Shown here one piece after another: positions 42,947 through 53,100 of a DNA stretch of 64,000 nucleotides. Position numbers and translations under genes: made by a program. The notes beneath the pieces were generated by a model, which made no database searches, had not been told where the DNA came from, and saw nothing but the letters and a program-made list of their open reading frames with translations. The stretch comes from Saccharospirillum alexandrii_A. Its GTDB lineage: Bacteria; Pseudomonadota; Gammaproteobacteria; Pseudomonadales; Natronospirillaceae. Each line of letters starts with the position of its first letter. Position 1 is the first letter of the stretch. The DNA is taken from contig NZ_JBHZRJ010000002.1 in the NCBI RefSeq assembly GCF_043641555.1, positions 310,001 to 374,000 on the forward strand, read 5' to 3'.

Positions 42947-43975
42947 TTAGTTGCTTTGCTCAAACAGTGCGTCGAATCGCTCGGAAAGGGTTTCCGTATC
43001 CCCTTTCCCGTTACGCTGAATCAGGTAGACCGCCAAATCCTGGTCACTGGCTAGCGCCATGGCTGCCTCGGCGCCCATCACCATAAACGCGGTAGCGTAG
43101 GCATCGCTTAATACACTGCGCTCACCCATAACGGTCGCGCTGACCAGGTCATGGCGAATAGGATACCCCGTTTGCGGATCCAGGGTGTGGGAGTAGCGCA
43201 TCCCGTCCTGTTCGAAAAAATTCCGGTAGTCTCCGCTGGTCGCCATGGAACCCTCGGTAACTTCCAGTATTTTATATACCGAGCGGCGTTCACTGTCTGG
43301 CGATTCTATGGCAACACGCCATGCCTCACCTTCTGGCTTGGTGCCTGCGAAACGCATCTCTCCACCAATTTCAACCAGATAATTATTGATGCCTCTGGCT
43401 TCCAGCATGTCGGCTACCTGGTCTACTGCGTAGCCTTTGGCGATGGCCGACAAATCCAGTTCACGCGGCTCCGTTTTACGCAGCTTGTGGGCGGTACTAT
43501 CGACTTCAATGGCCCGCCAGCCCACCATAGCCATTGCTGCTTCAATTTCTTCTTCAGACGGAACCTGATCCGTGGTTTCCTTAGGACCAAAGCCCCATAG
43601 ATTAACCAGCGGCCCAATGGTCGGGTCAAAGGCCCCGTCACTGGCTTCGGCAACCTCGAGTGCCAGACTGACCACTTCGGCCGTCATCGGCGAGACGGCA
43701 ACCCAGCTATCAACAGGGGCTTCATTGAAGCGGGATACATCAGAGCGCGGCAAATAGGTAGACATGGCGACGTTTACTTCGTCAATGGCCGTTCTTACTT
43801 CCCCGTCCAGAGCCCGGGCTTCAGATTCTTTGGCAACAATACTGACGGTGTAACTGGTTCCCATGGAGTAACCGCTGAGCTTGTGAACCTCGGCAGCGCC
43901 CCAACCAGAACAGCCTGAGAGCAGCCATGCCATCAGGCACAGCCACACTGCAGGCTTTTTCAAGGCATAAAACAT
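42947..43975 (-). CDS. apbE: FAD:protein FMN transferase ApbE (Nqr-linked)
   Basis: A 342-residue periplasmic lipoprotein (lipobox LLSGC). It transfers FMN from FAD onto a threonine of NqrB and NqrC. Motifs: YSMGTSYTV at the start of the fold, DLSAIAKGYAVDQV in the middle, YSHTLDPQTGYPI with the catalytic-region His, and the Mg ligands in VLSDAYATAFMVMG (Asp and Thr both present). The ATG at 43975 follows GGAGAA. Location right after nqrF, 25 bases downstream, fits the role. Confidence 0.95.
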   Translation of the reverse strand: MFYALKKPAVWLCLMAWLLSGCSGWGAAEVHKLSGYSMGTSYTVSIVAKESEARALDGEVRTAIDEVNVAMSTYLPRSDVSRFNEAPVDSWVAVSPMTAEVVSLALEVAEASDGAFDPTIGPLVNLWGFGPKETTDQVPSEEEIEAAMAMVGWRAIEVDSTAHKLRKTEPRELDLSAIAKGYAVDQVADMLEARGINNYLVEIGGEMRFAGTKPEGEAWRVAIESPDSERRSVYKILEVTEGSMATSGDYRNFFEQDGMRYSHTLDPQTGYPIRHDLVSATVMGERSVLSDAYATAFMVMGAEAAMALASDQDLAVYLIQRNGKGDTETLSERFDALFEQSN

Positions 43976-44000
43976 CAATTCTCCAATAGCAGAGCCTGGT

Positions 44001-45227
44001 TTAGCCGCCAAAGTCGTCAAGCAGGATGTTGTCGCGCTCTACACCCAGATCTTCAAGCATCTTGATGCATGCAGCGTTCATCATCGGAGGACCACACATG
44101 TAGTACTCGACGTCTTCTGGCGCCTCATGATCTTTCAGATACTGCTCATAGAGGACGTTATGGATAAAGCCCGTATGGCCCGTCCAGTTGTCTTCCGGCA
44201 GCGCATCCGACAAGGCCAGGTGCCACTCGAAATTGTCGTTCTCTTCGGCAAGTGTATCGTACTCTTCCGAATAGAAGGTTTCGCGCAAGCTGCGGGCTCC
44301 GTACCAGAAGCTGATCTTGCGCTTTGAATTCAAACGCTTCAGCTGATCAAAAATATGGGACCGCATGGGTGCCATACCCGCACCACCACCAATAAACACC
44401 ATTTCCGCATCGGTGTCCTTGGCGAAAAACTCGCCAAACGGTCCAAACACGGTGATTTTGTCACCCGGTTTCAGACTGAAAACGTATGAAGACATGATGC
44501 CCGGCGGATAGCTCGTTCCCGGTGGTGGAGAGGCGATCCGGATATTGAACTTGACGATGCCCTTCTCTTCCGGGTAATTCGCCATCGAATAGGCCCGGAT
44601 GGTGGTCTCATTCACCTTGGAAGAGTATTGCCAGACATTGAATTTGTCCCAGTCTGAACGGAAACGTTCTTCAATATCGAAGTCCTTGTAGTGCACTTCA
44701 TGTGGTGGTGCTTCCAGTTGGACGTAACCGCCGGCCCGGAAATCGACGTTCTCACCTTCAGGCAGTCGCAGCGTCAGCTCTTTAATGAAGGTGGCCACGT
44801 TCGGGTTGGATTCAACCGTACACTCCCAACGCTTTACACCGAAGAACTCAGGCTCGACTTCAATTTTCATGTCCTGCTTCACGGCTACCTGGCAAGCCAG
44901 GCGCCAGCCTTCACGCAATTCACCCTTGGTGAAATGCTGCTCTTCGGTTGGCAAAGCGGCGCCGCCGCCATCTAGTACTTTGCACTTGCACTGAGCGCAG
45001 GTTCCGCCGCCGCCGCAGGCTGAAGACAGGAAAATACCATCATTCGCAAGCGTACCCAGCAGCTTGCTTCCGGCCGGCACGGTAATGGCCTTGTCGGCAT
45101 CTTCGTTTATTTCGATGGTTACATCACCGCTGCTCACCAGCTTGGAGCGGGCCGACAGAATAACGCCGACCAGCAACAGCACGATTACGGTGAACAGAAC
45201 AACACCGAGTATAATTTCTGTAGTCAT
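44001..45227 (-). CDS. nqrF: Na+-NQR subunit F
   Basis: A 408-residue subunit that takes electrons from NADH into the complex. One N-terminal membrane helix, then a [2Fe-2S] ferredoxin domain with cysteines in SSACGGGGTCAQCKCKV (and a later Cys in RLACQVAV), an FAD domain (IRAYSMANYP) and an NADH domain (VFIGGGAGMAPMRSH; YYMCGPPMMNAACI). All expected ligands are there. It is the sixth gene of the operon and lies 18 bases after nqrE. Confidence 0.97.
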   Translation of the reverse strand: MTTEIILGVVLFTVIVLLLVGVILSARSKLVSSGDVTIEINEDADKAITVPAGSKLLGTLANDGIFLSSACGGGGTCAQCKCKVLDGGGAALPTEEQHFTKGELREGWRLACQVAVKQDMKIEVEPEFFGVKRWECTVESNPNVATFIKELTLRLPEGENVDFRAGGYVQLEAPPHEVHYKDFDIEERFRSDWDKFNVWQYSSKVNETTIRAYSMANYPEEKGIVKFNIRIASPPPGTSYPPGIMSSYVFSLKPGDKITVFGPFGEFFAKDTDAEMVFIGGGAGMAPMRSHIFDQLKRLNSKRKISFWYGARSLRETFYSEEYDTLAEENDNFEWHLALSDALPEDNWTGHTGFIHNVLYEQYLKDHEAPEDVEYYMCGPPMMNAACIKMLEDLGVERDNILLDDFGG

Positions 45228-45245
45228 CTGTTCATTCCTTACCGG

Positions 45246-45854
45246 TTACAGGGAAACGCCCGAGAACGACATAAAGCCAAGAGACATCAGGCCAACGGTG
45301 ACGAAGGTGATACCCAGACCACGCAAACCCGCTGGCACGTCACTGTATTTCAGCTTCTCCCGAATACCCGCCAGTGCGAGGATCGCAAGCGCCCAGCCCA
45401 CACCGGCCCCAATGCCATAGACGACCGATTCGCTGAAAGTGTAGTCACGCTCTACCATGAACAGGGAAGCACCCAGGATGGCGCAGTTCACGGTAATCAG
45501 TGGCAAAAACACGCCCAGGGCGTTGTACAGTGCCGGAAAATATTTATCGAGCACCATTTCCAGAATCTGGACGATTGCCGCGATAACACCGATGTAGCTC
45601 AGGTAACCCAGGAAACTCAGGTCGGCCTCCGGAAAGCCAGCCCAGGCCAGTGCACCTTCACGTAACACGAAGTTAAACAACAGGTTGTTGACCGGCACCG
45701 TAATGGTTTGCACGACGATAACGGCAATACCAAGACCAATCGCCGCAGAGACTTTCTTGGACAACGCCAGGAAAGTACACATACCCAGAAAGAAGGCCAG
45801 GGCCATGTTTTCGACAAAAACTGCGCGAATAAAGAGGCTAATTAATGCTTCCAT
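45246..45854 (-). CDS. nqrE: Na+-NQR subunit E
   Basis: A 202-residue membrane subunit with six helices. It starts EALISLFIRAVFVENMALAFFLGMCTFLA, the NqrE/RnfA family pattern in which a cysteine in each of NqrD and NqrE holds an iron centre in the membrane. ATG overlaps the nqrD stop by one base (TAATG), preceded by AAGGAGG, a typical coupling. Confidence 0.97.
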   Translation of the reverse strand: MEALISLFIRAVFVENMALAFFLGMCTFLALSKKVSAAIGLGIAVIVVQTITVPVNNLLFNFVLREGALAWAGFPEADLSFLGYLSYIGVIAAIVQILEMVLDKYFPALYNALGVFLPLITVNCAILGASLFMVERDYTFSESVVYGIGAGVGWALAILALAGIREKLKYSDVPAGLRGLGITFVTVGLMSLGFMSFSGVSL

Positions 45855-46513
45855 TACATGGCCTCCTTCTTGACGTGTGCTTTCATGGTAAAGTCATTTT
45901 CCTCAACCTGGTCCTTGTAAACCGTACGCAAGATCCAGATAAAACCACCAATAATAAAGAAGGCACTGGGTGGCAGCAGCAACAAGCCGTTTGGAATGTA
46001 CCAGCCACCGTTGTTTACCGTGGCCAGAATTTCCACACCGAACAAGCTGCCGGCACCGAGAAACTCACGAATGACTGCTACAAACAGCAACACAACGCTA
46101 TAGCCCAGTCCGTTGCCAACACCATCGATGAAACTCATGCCTGGCGGATTCTGCATGGCAAAGGCTTCCGCACGCCCCATCACAATGCAGTTGGTGATGA
46201 TCAGACCGATGAAGACAGACAATTGCTTCGACATTTCGAACGCATAGGCCTTCAAGATCTGATCAACCACGATAACCAGCGAGGCAATAATGGTCATTTG
46301 CACAATGATCCGGATACTGCTTGGAATCTGATTGCGAATCATCGAGATAAAGAGGTTTGAAAACGCCGTGACCGACGTCAGTGCTATACACATCACAATG
46401 GTGACGTTCACACTGGTGGTGACCGCGAGTGCAGAGCAAATCCCGAGGATTTGCAGGGCAATGGGATTGTTGGCAAAAATAGGTGCCAGTAATACCTTAC
46501 GTGTCTCAGACAT
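45854..46513 (-). CDS. nqrD: Na+-NQR subunit D
   Basis: A 219-residue membrane subunit with six helices; FANNPIALQILGICSALAVTT and GLIITNCIVMGRAEAFAM are signature segments with the iron-binding Cys. It pairs with NqrE to hold the membrane iron centre. Two bases separate it from nqrC upstream. Confidence 0.97.
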   Translation of the reverse strand: MSETRKVLLAPIFANNPIALQILGICSALAVTTSVNVTIVMCIALTSVTAFSNLFISMIRNQIPSSIRIIVQMTIIASLVIVVDQILKAYAFEMSKQLSVFIGLIITNCIVMGRAEAFAMQNPPGMSFIDGVGNGLGYSVVLLFVAVIREFLGAGSLFGVEILATVNNGGWYIPNGLLLLPPSAFFIIGGFIWILRTVYKDQVEENDFTMKAHVKKEAM

Positions 46514-46515
46514 GA

Positions 46516-47298
46516 TCAGGCTTCTCCCGCTTCAAGTTTAGTAAGAAAAGGCTTGAACCCACGCTCGCCCAGCCAGTATTGAATCAGGCTGGTAACGCCG
46601 CGGCTGGTCAGCGTTGCACCGCTCAGGCCGTCGACCATGTGCGTCGCTTCCATATCATTGCTGCGGTTGACCGAGCCTTTCTTAACGGCTAATTCAACGC
46701 TGCCCTGATCGCCATAAACCTCTTTGCCGATGAACTGCTCTTTCCAGTTGGGGTTATCAACTTCGCCACCCAGCCCAGGAGTTTCAGCATGCTCATAAAA
46801 CCCGAAACCACGTACCGTGTTGAGGTCACTGTCCAGGGCGATAAAGCCCCACAATGTAGACCACAGGCCATAGCCGCGAACAGGCAGAATCAGGGTTTGC
46901 AACTGCCCCTCACTGTCGTTGATCAGGTACACCTCGGTGAACTGCTCGCGACGCTTGATACCGGCAATGTCTTCAGAGGCCGGAATGGCTTCAGACAAGG
47001 CCGGGTCCCGAATGGCATCACGTGGTTCGTAGGTCGCGGTATCGAATTCGTCTGAGAACTCACCGGTTTCCAGGTTGATCAGGCGGGTGTCTACCTGTTC
47101 GAACTGCTCCTGAACCGAAACCCCATCCTGCAGCAAGCCAGCTGCTGCCAGAATGTTGCGACGCAAGTCCAACTGACGGTTTTCCTGCTGTATCGGTCTT
47201 AACGCTACAGCAGCAGTAGAAACGACGATTGCGCAGGCCAGACATACCAGCAAGGCAACCTTGAGAACATTGGTGATGGAGTCTTTGTTACTGGACAC
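46516..47298 (-). CDS. nqrC: Na+-NQR subunit C, covalent FMN carrier
   Basis: A 260-residue subunit with one membrane helix and a periplasmic domain that carries FMN on Thr229 in VDGLSGATLTSRG, the ApbE acceptor motif. SITNVLKVALLVCLACAIVVS is the N-terminal helix. A frame extension to 47355 lies within nqrB. GTG 47298 is chosen because GGAGG sits seven bases before it; this makes an 11-base overlap with the nqrB end. Confidence 0.95.
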   Translation of the reverse strand: MSSNKDSITNVLKVALLVCLACAIVVSTAAVALRPIQQENRQLDLRRNILAAAGLLQDGVSVQEQFEQVDTRLINLETGEFSDEFDTATYEPRDAIRDPALSEAIPASEDIAGIKRREQFTEVYLINDSEGQLQTLILPVRGYGLWSTLWGFIALDSDLNTVRGFGFYEHAETPGLGGEVDNPNWKEQFIGKEVYGDQGSVELAVKKGSVNRSNDMEATHMVDGLSGATLTSRGVTSLIQYWLGERGFKPFLTKLEAGEA

Positions 47299-48490
47299 GA
47301 GCAAGCCTCCGTTTGATGTTTCGCTCAACCACGAAATAGTCGATGGTCGGTGCAAAAATATTGGCGAACAAAATGGCCAGCATAATGCCTTCCGGGAAGG
47401 CCGGGTTAACGACGCGAATCAACACCGTCATAACGCCGATCAGAATGCCGAACCAGATTTTACCGGTATTGGTCATGGAGCTCGAAACCGGGTCTGTGGC
47501 CATGAACATCATGCCAAAGGCAAAACCACCAATCACCAGGTGCCAGTACCAGGGCAGACCGAACATGGGGTTGGTGTCAGACCCGATCATATTAAACAGG
47601 CTCGACAACAAGATCATGCCCACCAGCGTACCCAGTACAATCCGCCAGCTGGCAATACCCATTATCAGCAATACCGCGCCACCAAGCAGAATCATCAGCG
47701 TGGACACTTCACCAACAGAGCCCTGCTGAATACCCAGGAAGGCGTCCAACCAGGTCAGGCTGCCCAGCATGCCGTCCACCAGGCCGTTGCTGAACGCGTA
47801 GCTCAGCGCCGTTGCGCCCGAAAAACCATCAACGGCTGTCCATACCGCATCGCCCGACATGCTTGCCGGGTAGGCAAAGTACAGGAACGCACGTCCGGTC
47901 AGTGCCGGGTTCAGGAAGTTTTTGCCCGTGCCACCAAAGATTTCCTTTCCGACCACCACACCGAAGGTGATACCCAGCGCAACTGCCCATAAAGGCAGCG
48001 TTGGCGGACAGATCAGGGCGAACAGTACCGACGTCACGAAGAAGCCTTCGTTGACTTCGTGGCCACGCACCATGGCGAAGGTTACTTCCCAGAAGCCGCC
48101 CACAATGAACGTAACCGCATAGATGGGGACAAAATAAGCTGCCCCGTAGATCAGGTTATCCCAGATGCTAGCAGGATCATGACCGGCAAAAAGGCTGATC
48201 AGCGCTTCGCGCCAGCCGTCATTGACGGCCATGCCTGCTTCAATGGCGGTGTTGGCCTGGAAGCCAAGGTTCCACATCCCCCAGATCATGGCTGGAAAGG
48301 TGCACAGCCATACGGTAATCATGATGCGCTTCAGGTCCATACCATCACGCACGTGAGCCGTGGTGCGGGTAACGGAGTTGGGCATATAGAAAATGGTATC
48401 TACCGCTTCATAAAGCGCATACCACTTTTCATACTTGCCGCCTTTTTCAAACAGCGGCGCCATATTGTCTAGCGTTGTACGTAAACCCAT
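47288..48490 (-). CDS. nqrB: Na+-NQR subunit B, covalent FMN carrier
   Basis: A 400-residue membrane subunit with about ten helices. The FMN acceptor Thr227 is in VDGFSGATALSYAF. The N-terminal GLRTTLDNMAPLFEKGGKYEKW is conserved. NqrB also holds riboflavin and forms part of the Na+ path. Three bases separate it from nqrA. Confidence 0.97.
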   Translation of the reverse strand: MGLRTTLDNMAPLFEKGGKYEKWYALYEAVDTIFYMPNSVTRTTAHVRDGMDLKRIMITVWLCTFPAMIWGMWNLGFQANTAIEAGMAVNDGWREALISLFAGHDPASIWDNLIYGAAYFVPIYAVTFIVGGFWEVTFAMVRGHEVNEGFFVTSVLFALICPPTLPLWAVALGITFGVVVGKEIFGGTGKNFLNPALTGRAFLYFAYPASMSGDAVWTAVDGFSGATALSYAFSNGLVDGMLGSLTWLDAFLGIQQGSVGEVSTLMILLGGAVLLIMGIASWRIVLGTLVGMILLSSLFNMIGSDTNPMFGLPWYWHLVIGGFAFGMMFMATDPVSSSMTNTGKIWFGILIGVMTVLIRVVNPAFPEGIMLAILFANIFAPTIDYFVVERNIKRRLARVQ

Positions 48491-48493
48491 GCC

Positions 48494-49831
48494 TTACCCC
48501 TCCAGCTCGATGCGAGTCAGATTTTCCCGCAGGATCGGGCCATATTCATACTTGCCGGCACATACATAGGTGCACAGCGCCAGATCTTCTTCATCCAGCT
48601 CCAGTGCGCCCAGCTTTTCCGCCGAATCCAGATCGCCCACAATCAGCGCACGCAGCAGCTGAGTTGGCAGAATATCCAGAGGCATCACCTTCTCATACTG
48701 CCCCACCGGAACCATTGCCCGTTCAGAGCCATTAGTGGTGGTGTTGAAATCGAAGGTTTTTCCGCGCATCAGCTTGGACAAATAAATGTTCAGTATCGAA
48801 TGGCGGTTTTTACCGGCATGCAGGTAATGCAAAATCGGGCGTGCGCGACCTTCGGCCAGCACACTGACCTGAGTGTGATAGCGACCGAGATAGGCGGCTT
48901 CTTCAAGCCCACCACGCCCCCCAAATACCGAGCCGGAAATCAGGCGGTTCTCACCCTCTTTCAACTCATCACGGGTCAGTTCGACCAGGGATGCGCCCAG
49001 ACGTGTCCGAACCAGACGCGGTTCTTTCACCTGAGGACCGGCCAGCGCGACGATACGGTCGGTTGGCAGTACACCGGTAACAATCAATTTGGCCAGGGCA
49101 ATCACTTCCTGATAACCAATGGTCCATACGACTTTGCCAGCGTGCACAGGGTCGAGGAAGTGGATATGAGTACCAGCATTGCCAGCCGGGTGGACACCGC
49201 CGAATTCTTCAACGGAAACCCCTTCAGCCGTGGGAATCTGACTGCCCGGCGCCTTGCACACCCACACCTTGCCCTGAGTGAGCTTGGTCAGCAGTGTCAG
49301 GCCTTGAGTAAAAGCGTCGGTATCGGTCGCAATCACTGCTGCCGGATCAGCCGCCAGCGGGTTGGTATCCATCGCCTGTACAAAAATGGCTGTCGGCTCG
49401 GAATCGATAGCGGGCACCTTGGAATAGGGCCGTGTCCGAAAAGCGGTCCAGGCGCCTGATTTTACCAGAGTTTCACGCAACGCTTCGGTGCTCAGCGAAC
49501 TGAACTGATCTGCCGGTGTTGCCTCGAACTGCTCATGGTCGTCGCCATCGAGCTCGATAACCAGAGACTGGAACAGACGGCGCGCACCGCGATTGATGGC
49601 CTTAACCAGGCCGGAAGCCGGAGCCGTGTAGACAACCCCTTCGTTTTTCTTGTCGGTGAAGACGGCTTGACCCAGCTTGACCCGGTCACCCTCCTTTACC
49701 AACATGGTCGGTTTCATCCCGTTGTAGTCGTAACCGACCAAAGCCACTGTGTTGACCGGCTGACCATCCGAAATTTCCTGACGCGGAGCGCCGGAAATGG
49801 GCAAGTCGAGCCCTTTCTTGATCGTTATCAT
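48494..49831 (-). CDS. nqrA: Na+-NQR subunit A
   Basis: A 445-residue peripheral cytosolic subunit that contacts ubiquinone reduction. MITIKKGLDLPISGAP is the family start; NTVALVGYDYNGMKPTML and GTHIHFLDPVHAGKVVW follow. The frame runs to 49903 but the ATG at 49831 matches family starts. It is the first gene of nqrABCDEF-apbE-nqrM; the promoter should lie in the 338-base gap before mfd. Confidence 0.96.
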   Translation of the reverse strand: MITIKKGLDLPISGAPRQEISDGQPVNTVALVGYDYNGMKPTMLVKEGDRVKLGQAVFTDKKNEGVVYTAPASGLVKAINRGARRLFQSLVIELDGDDHEQFEATPADQFSSLSTEALRETLVKSGAWTAFRTRPYSKVPAIDSEPTAIFVQAMDTNPLAADPAAVIATDTDAFTQGLTLLTKLTQGKVWVCKAPGSQIPTAEGVSVEEFGGVHPAGNAGTHIHFLDPVHAGKVVWTIGYQEVIALAKLIVTGVLPTDRIVALAGPQVKEPRLVRTRLGASLVELTRDELKEGENRLISGSVFGGRGGLEEAAYLGRYHTQVSVLAEGRARPILHYLHAGKNRHSILNIYLSKLMRGKTFDFNTTTNGSERAMVPVGQYEKVMPLDILPTQLLRALIVGDLDSAEKLGALELDEEDLALCTYVCAGKYEYGPILRENLTRIELEG

Positions 49832-50169
49832 AGTGTGCTCTGTCCAATGATTAGCGCCGTCATACCGGGTCCGCACGGCCCCCCGGTTAACGACACAAAC
49901 CAAATATTGCTTTCAGGCTGGCCAAATCCGAACCGATTAATGCCCAATACGACACAATGTCGGCACGACGGCAAACCCACCCCAAAAAATCGTGCATAAG
50001 TATAAAGATCAGTGGTTTGGATGGCTACCATAGTATGAGATTCCTTTTTTTGCCGACTTCCCATAAAACCGGGCCTGACAGGCTGATCGGCTCGCTACAG
50101 CGCTGGGCGCTGCCAACCAAGTCTGCTAGCATTCGCGCCCTGTTCCGACTGACTTGATAACCCTAGCCC
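49832..50169. other. Intergenic region between nqrA and mfd
   Basis: A 338-base divergent promoter region for the nqr operon (minus) and mfd (plus). I see no coding frame, RNA gene or strong hairpin. The run of AT-rich bases around 49990-50060 is the most probable site of the nqr promoter. Confidence 0.45.
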
Positions 50170-53100
50170 ATGTACAACCCTTCGCTGAATATCCCCCTGA
50201 AGCCCGGTGATCACCGTCACATCGGCCAGATCAACGGTGCCGCCACGGGCTGGTACCTCGCTCACGTCATGAAACACCACGACGGCACCCTGCTGCTCAT
50301 TGCCGATACACCGGCCGATGTCGACCGTCTGGCGCAGGAGTTGACGGTATTCAAAGGAACAGACACCTGGGAAATTCTGGTATTCCCGGACTGGGAAACC
50401 CTGCCTTACGATAACTTTTCGCCGCATGAAGACATCATTTCGGATCGACTCAGCGTGCTCAATGCGCTGGCAAAGAACCCGAGAGTGATCTGCATTGCCA
50501 GTGCCGCCAACCTCAGTCACCGGCTGGCGCCCAAAGAAGCCATTATCGGCACGGCCTTTGACTGGCACCTGGGCCAGACCATCGACATCGCCCAGCAGCG
50601 CCGGCAACTGGAATCAGCAGGTTACCGGGCCACCGACACCGTATACCAGCACGGCGAGTTTGCAGTCAGGGGCTCGATTCTCGACATTTTCCCGATGGGT
50701 TCTGAACAGCCGGTTCGCGTTGACCTGTTCGATGAAGACATCGAGTCAATCCGGTACTTCGATCCGGAAACGCAGCGTTCCGGCGAGCCCATCCAACGCA
50801 TCACCCTGTTGCCTGGCCGGGAAGTGCCACTGACAGAGACCGGCATTGCCCGGTTCCGGCAAGCCTTCCGGGAACGCTTTGCTGCCGATTTCTCCCGCTG
50901 CCGCACCTATACCGAGGTCAGCGAAGGCATTGCCCCGGGTGGCATCGAATATTTCCTGCCCCTGTTTTATGAGCGTACCGATTCATTTTGGGATTACCTG
51001 CCTGAGCATGCACTGGTTGTCCACCAGTCAACTCTGGTCAGTCAACTGGACCACTTCTGGCAGGAAGTTGAAAGCCGGTACGAAAATCGCCGCCACGACA
51101 TTACTCAACCCATTCTGACACCGAGGGAGCTGTTTACGCCGAGTGACGAAGTATTCACCCGGCTCAACCAGTTCCGGCGGCTATCGCTCAGCACGGCTCC
51201 GGTCCGCGAACAAAGCGGACACCTGAACCTGAGCACCGAGCCGCCGGCTGACTACCCGGTGGATCACCGGGCACAGGAACCCCTGAACCGCCTGGAATGT
51301 TTTCTCAAGGAAACCGGTCACCGGGTACTGTTTTGTGCCGAGTCACTGGGCAGGCGCGAAGCGCTCAAAGAGCTGCTTGGGCGCATCCGGATTAAGCCGG
51401 AACCCTTCGACACGGTATCCGGATTCCTGGATCATTCCGATTCAGCCATTGGCCTGACCGTCGCGCCGCTGGGCCAGGGCCTGGTACTGACCGATGCCGG
51501 CACCACCCTGATCAGCGAGCCCCAGTTATTCGGCGACTACGTCGTTCAGAAGAAGCGCAGAGACCGTGCTCAGTCCGATCAATCCGACCAGGTTATTCGC
51601 AACCTGACCGAACTGAACCCGGGCAGCGCCGTCGTTCACCTGGATCATGGCGTTGGCCGCTACCAGGGCCTGGAAACCCTCGAACTTGACGGACAAGCCC
51701 AGGAATTTCTGAAACTCAGCTATGCCGAAGGCAGCCATCTATACGTGCCGGTCAGCAACTTGCACATGATCAGCCGGTATTCCGGGGCCGATACCGACAG
51801 CGCGCCGCTGCACAAGCTGGGGCATGACCGCTGGAGCAAAACCAAGCACAAGGCCGCCGAAAAGATTCGCGATACGGCCGCAGAACTGTTAGCCCTGTAC
51901 GCCACGCGTGAGGCCCGCCGGGGGCATGCCTTCCCGTTCGATGAAACCGAGTACGCTCAGTTCAGCGCCGGCTTCGGGTTTGAACCGACAGACGATCAGG
52001 CCGACGCCATCGACGCCGTAATCAAAGACATGCGTCGCCCCCAGCCGATGGACCGCCTGGTCTGCGGCGATGTTGGCTTCGGCAAGACCGAAGTCGCCAT
52101 GCGCGCGGCCTTCATTGCCGCTAACGCCGGGCGCCAGGTCGCCATACTGGTACCAACCACCCTGCTCGCCCAGCAACATTACGAGAACTTCAACGACCGT
52201 TTTGCCAACTGGCCGGTGCGAGTCGAGGTGCTCAGCCGCTTTCGCAACACGGGCGATACCAAATCGGTGATCGATGGCATCACAGACGGCAATGTCGATG
52301 TTGTGGTCGGCACCCACAAGTTGCTGCAAAAAGACATTCGCTTCAAGGACCTGGGATTGCTGATCATCGATGAGGAACATCGCTTTGGTGTCACCCAGAA
52401 AGAACGCATAAAAGCCCTGCGGGCCAACGTTGACATCCTGACCCTGACGGCAACCCCTATTCCGCGCACCCTGAATATGTCGATGTCCGGGGTACGGGAT
52501 CTGAGCATCATTGCCACACCTCCGGCACGGCGCCTGTCGGTAAAAACGTTCGTGCGCGAACGCGATGACGCCCAGGTCAAGGAAGCCTTGCTGCGCGAGA
52601 TCCTCCGCGGTGGCCAGGTTTATTACCTGTACAATGAAGTCAGTACCATTGAGCGAACTGCCCAGGCGTTGCGTGAACTGGTGCCGGAGGCCCGAATTGT
52701 AACCGCCCATGGTCAGATGCCCGAACGCCAGCTTGAACGCATCATGTCAGACTTTTACCACAAACGGTTCAACGTTCTGCTGTGTACCACCATTATTGAA
52801 ACCGGCATCGATGTACCCACCGCCAACACCATTCTGATCGAGCGGGCCGACCGGTTCGGGCTGGCTCAGCTGCATCAGTTACGGGGACGGGTTGGCCGGT
52901 CTCACCACCAGGCCTATGCGTACATGATGACACCCCCCTGGAAAACGCTGACCAAGGATGCGCAAAAGCGATTGGAAGCCATTGGCGAAGCGCAGGACCT
53001 GGGAGCTGGCTTTACACTGGCCACCCACGACCTGGAAATTCGCGGTGCCGGTGAATTGCTGGGCGAGGAACAAAGCGGCCACATTGAAGGCATCGGCTTT

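Noticed and set aside
49957..50157. A small plus-strand frame in the nqrA-mfd gap
   Set aside because: It has no similarity or start signal; the gap is more likely a promoter region.
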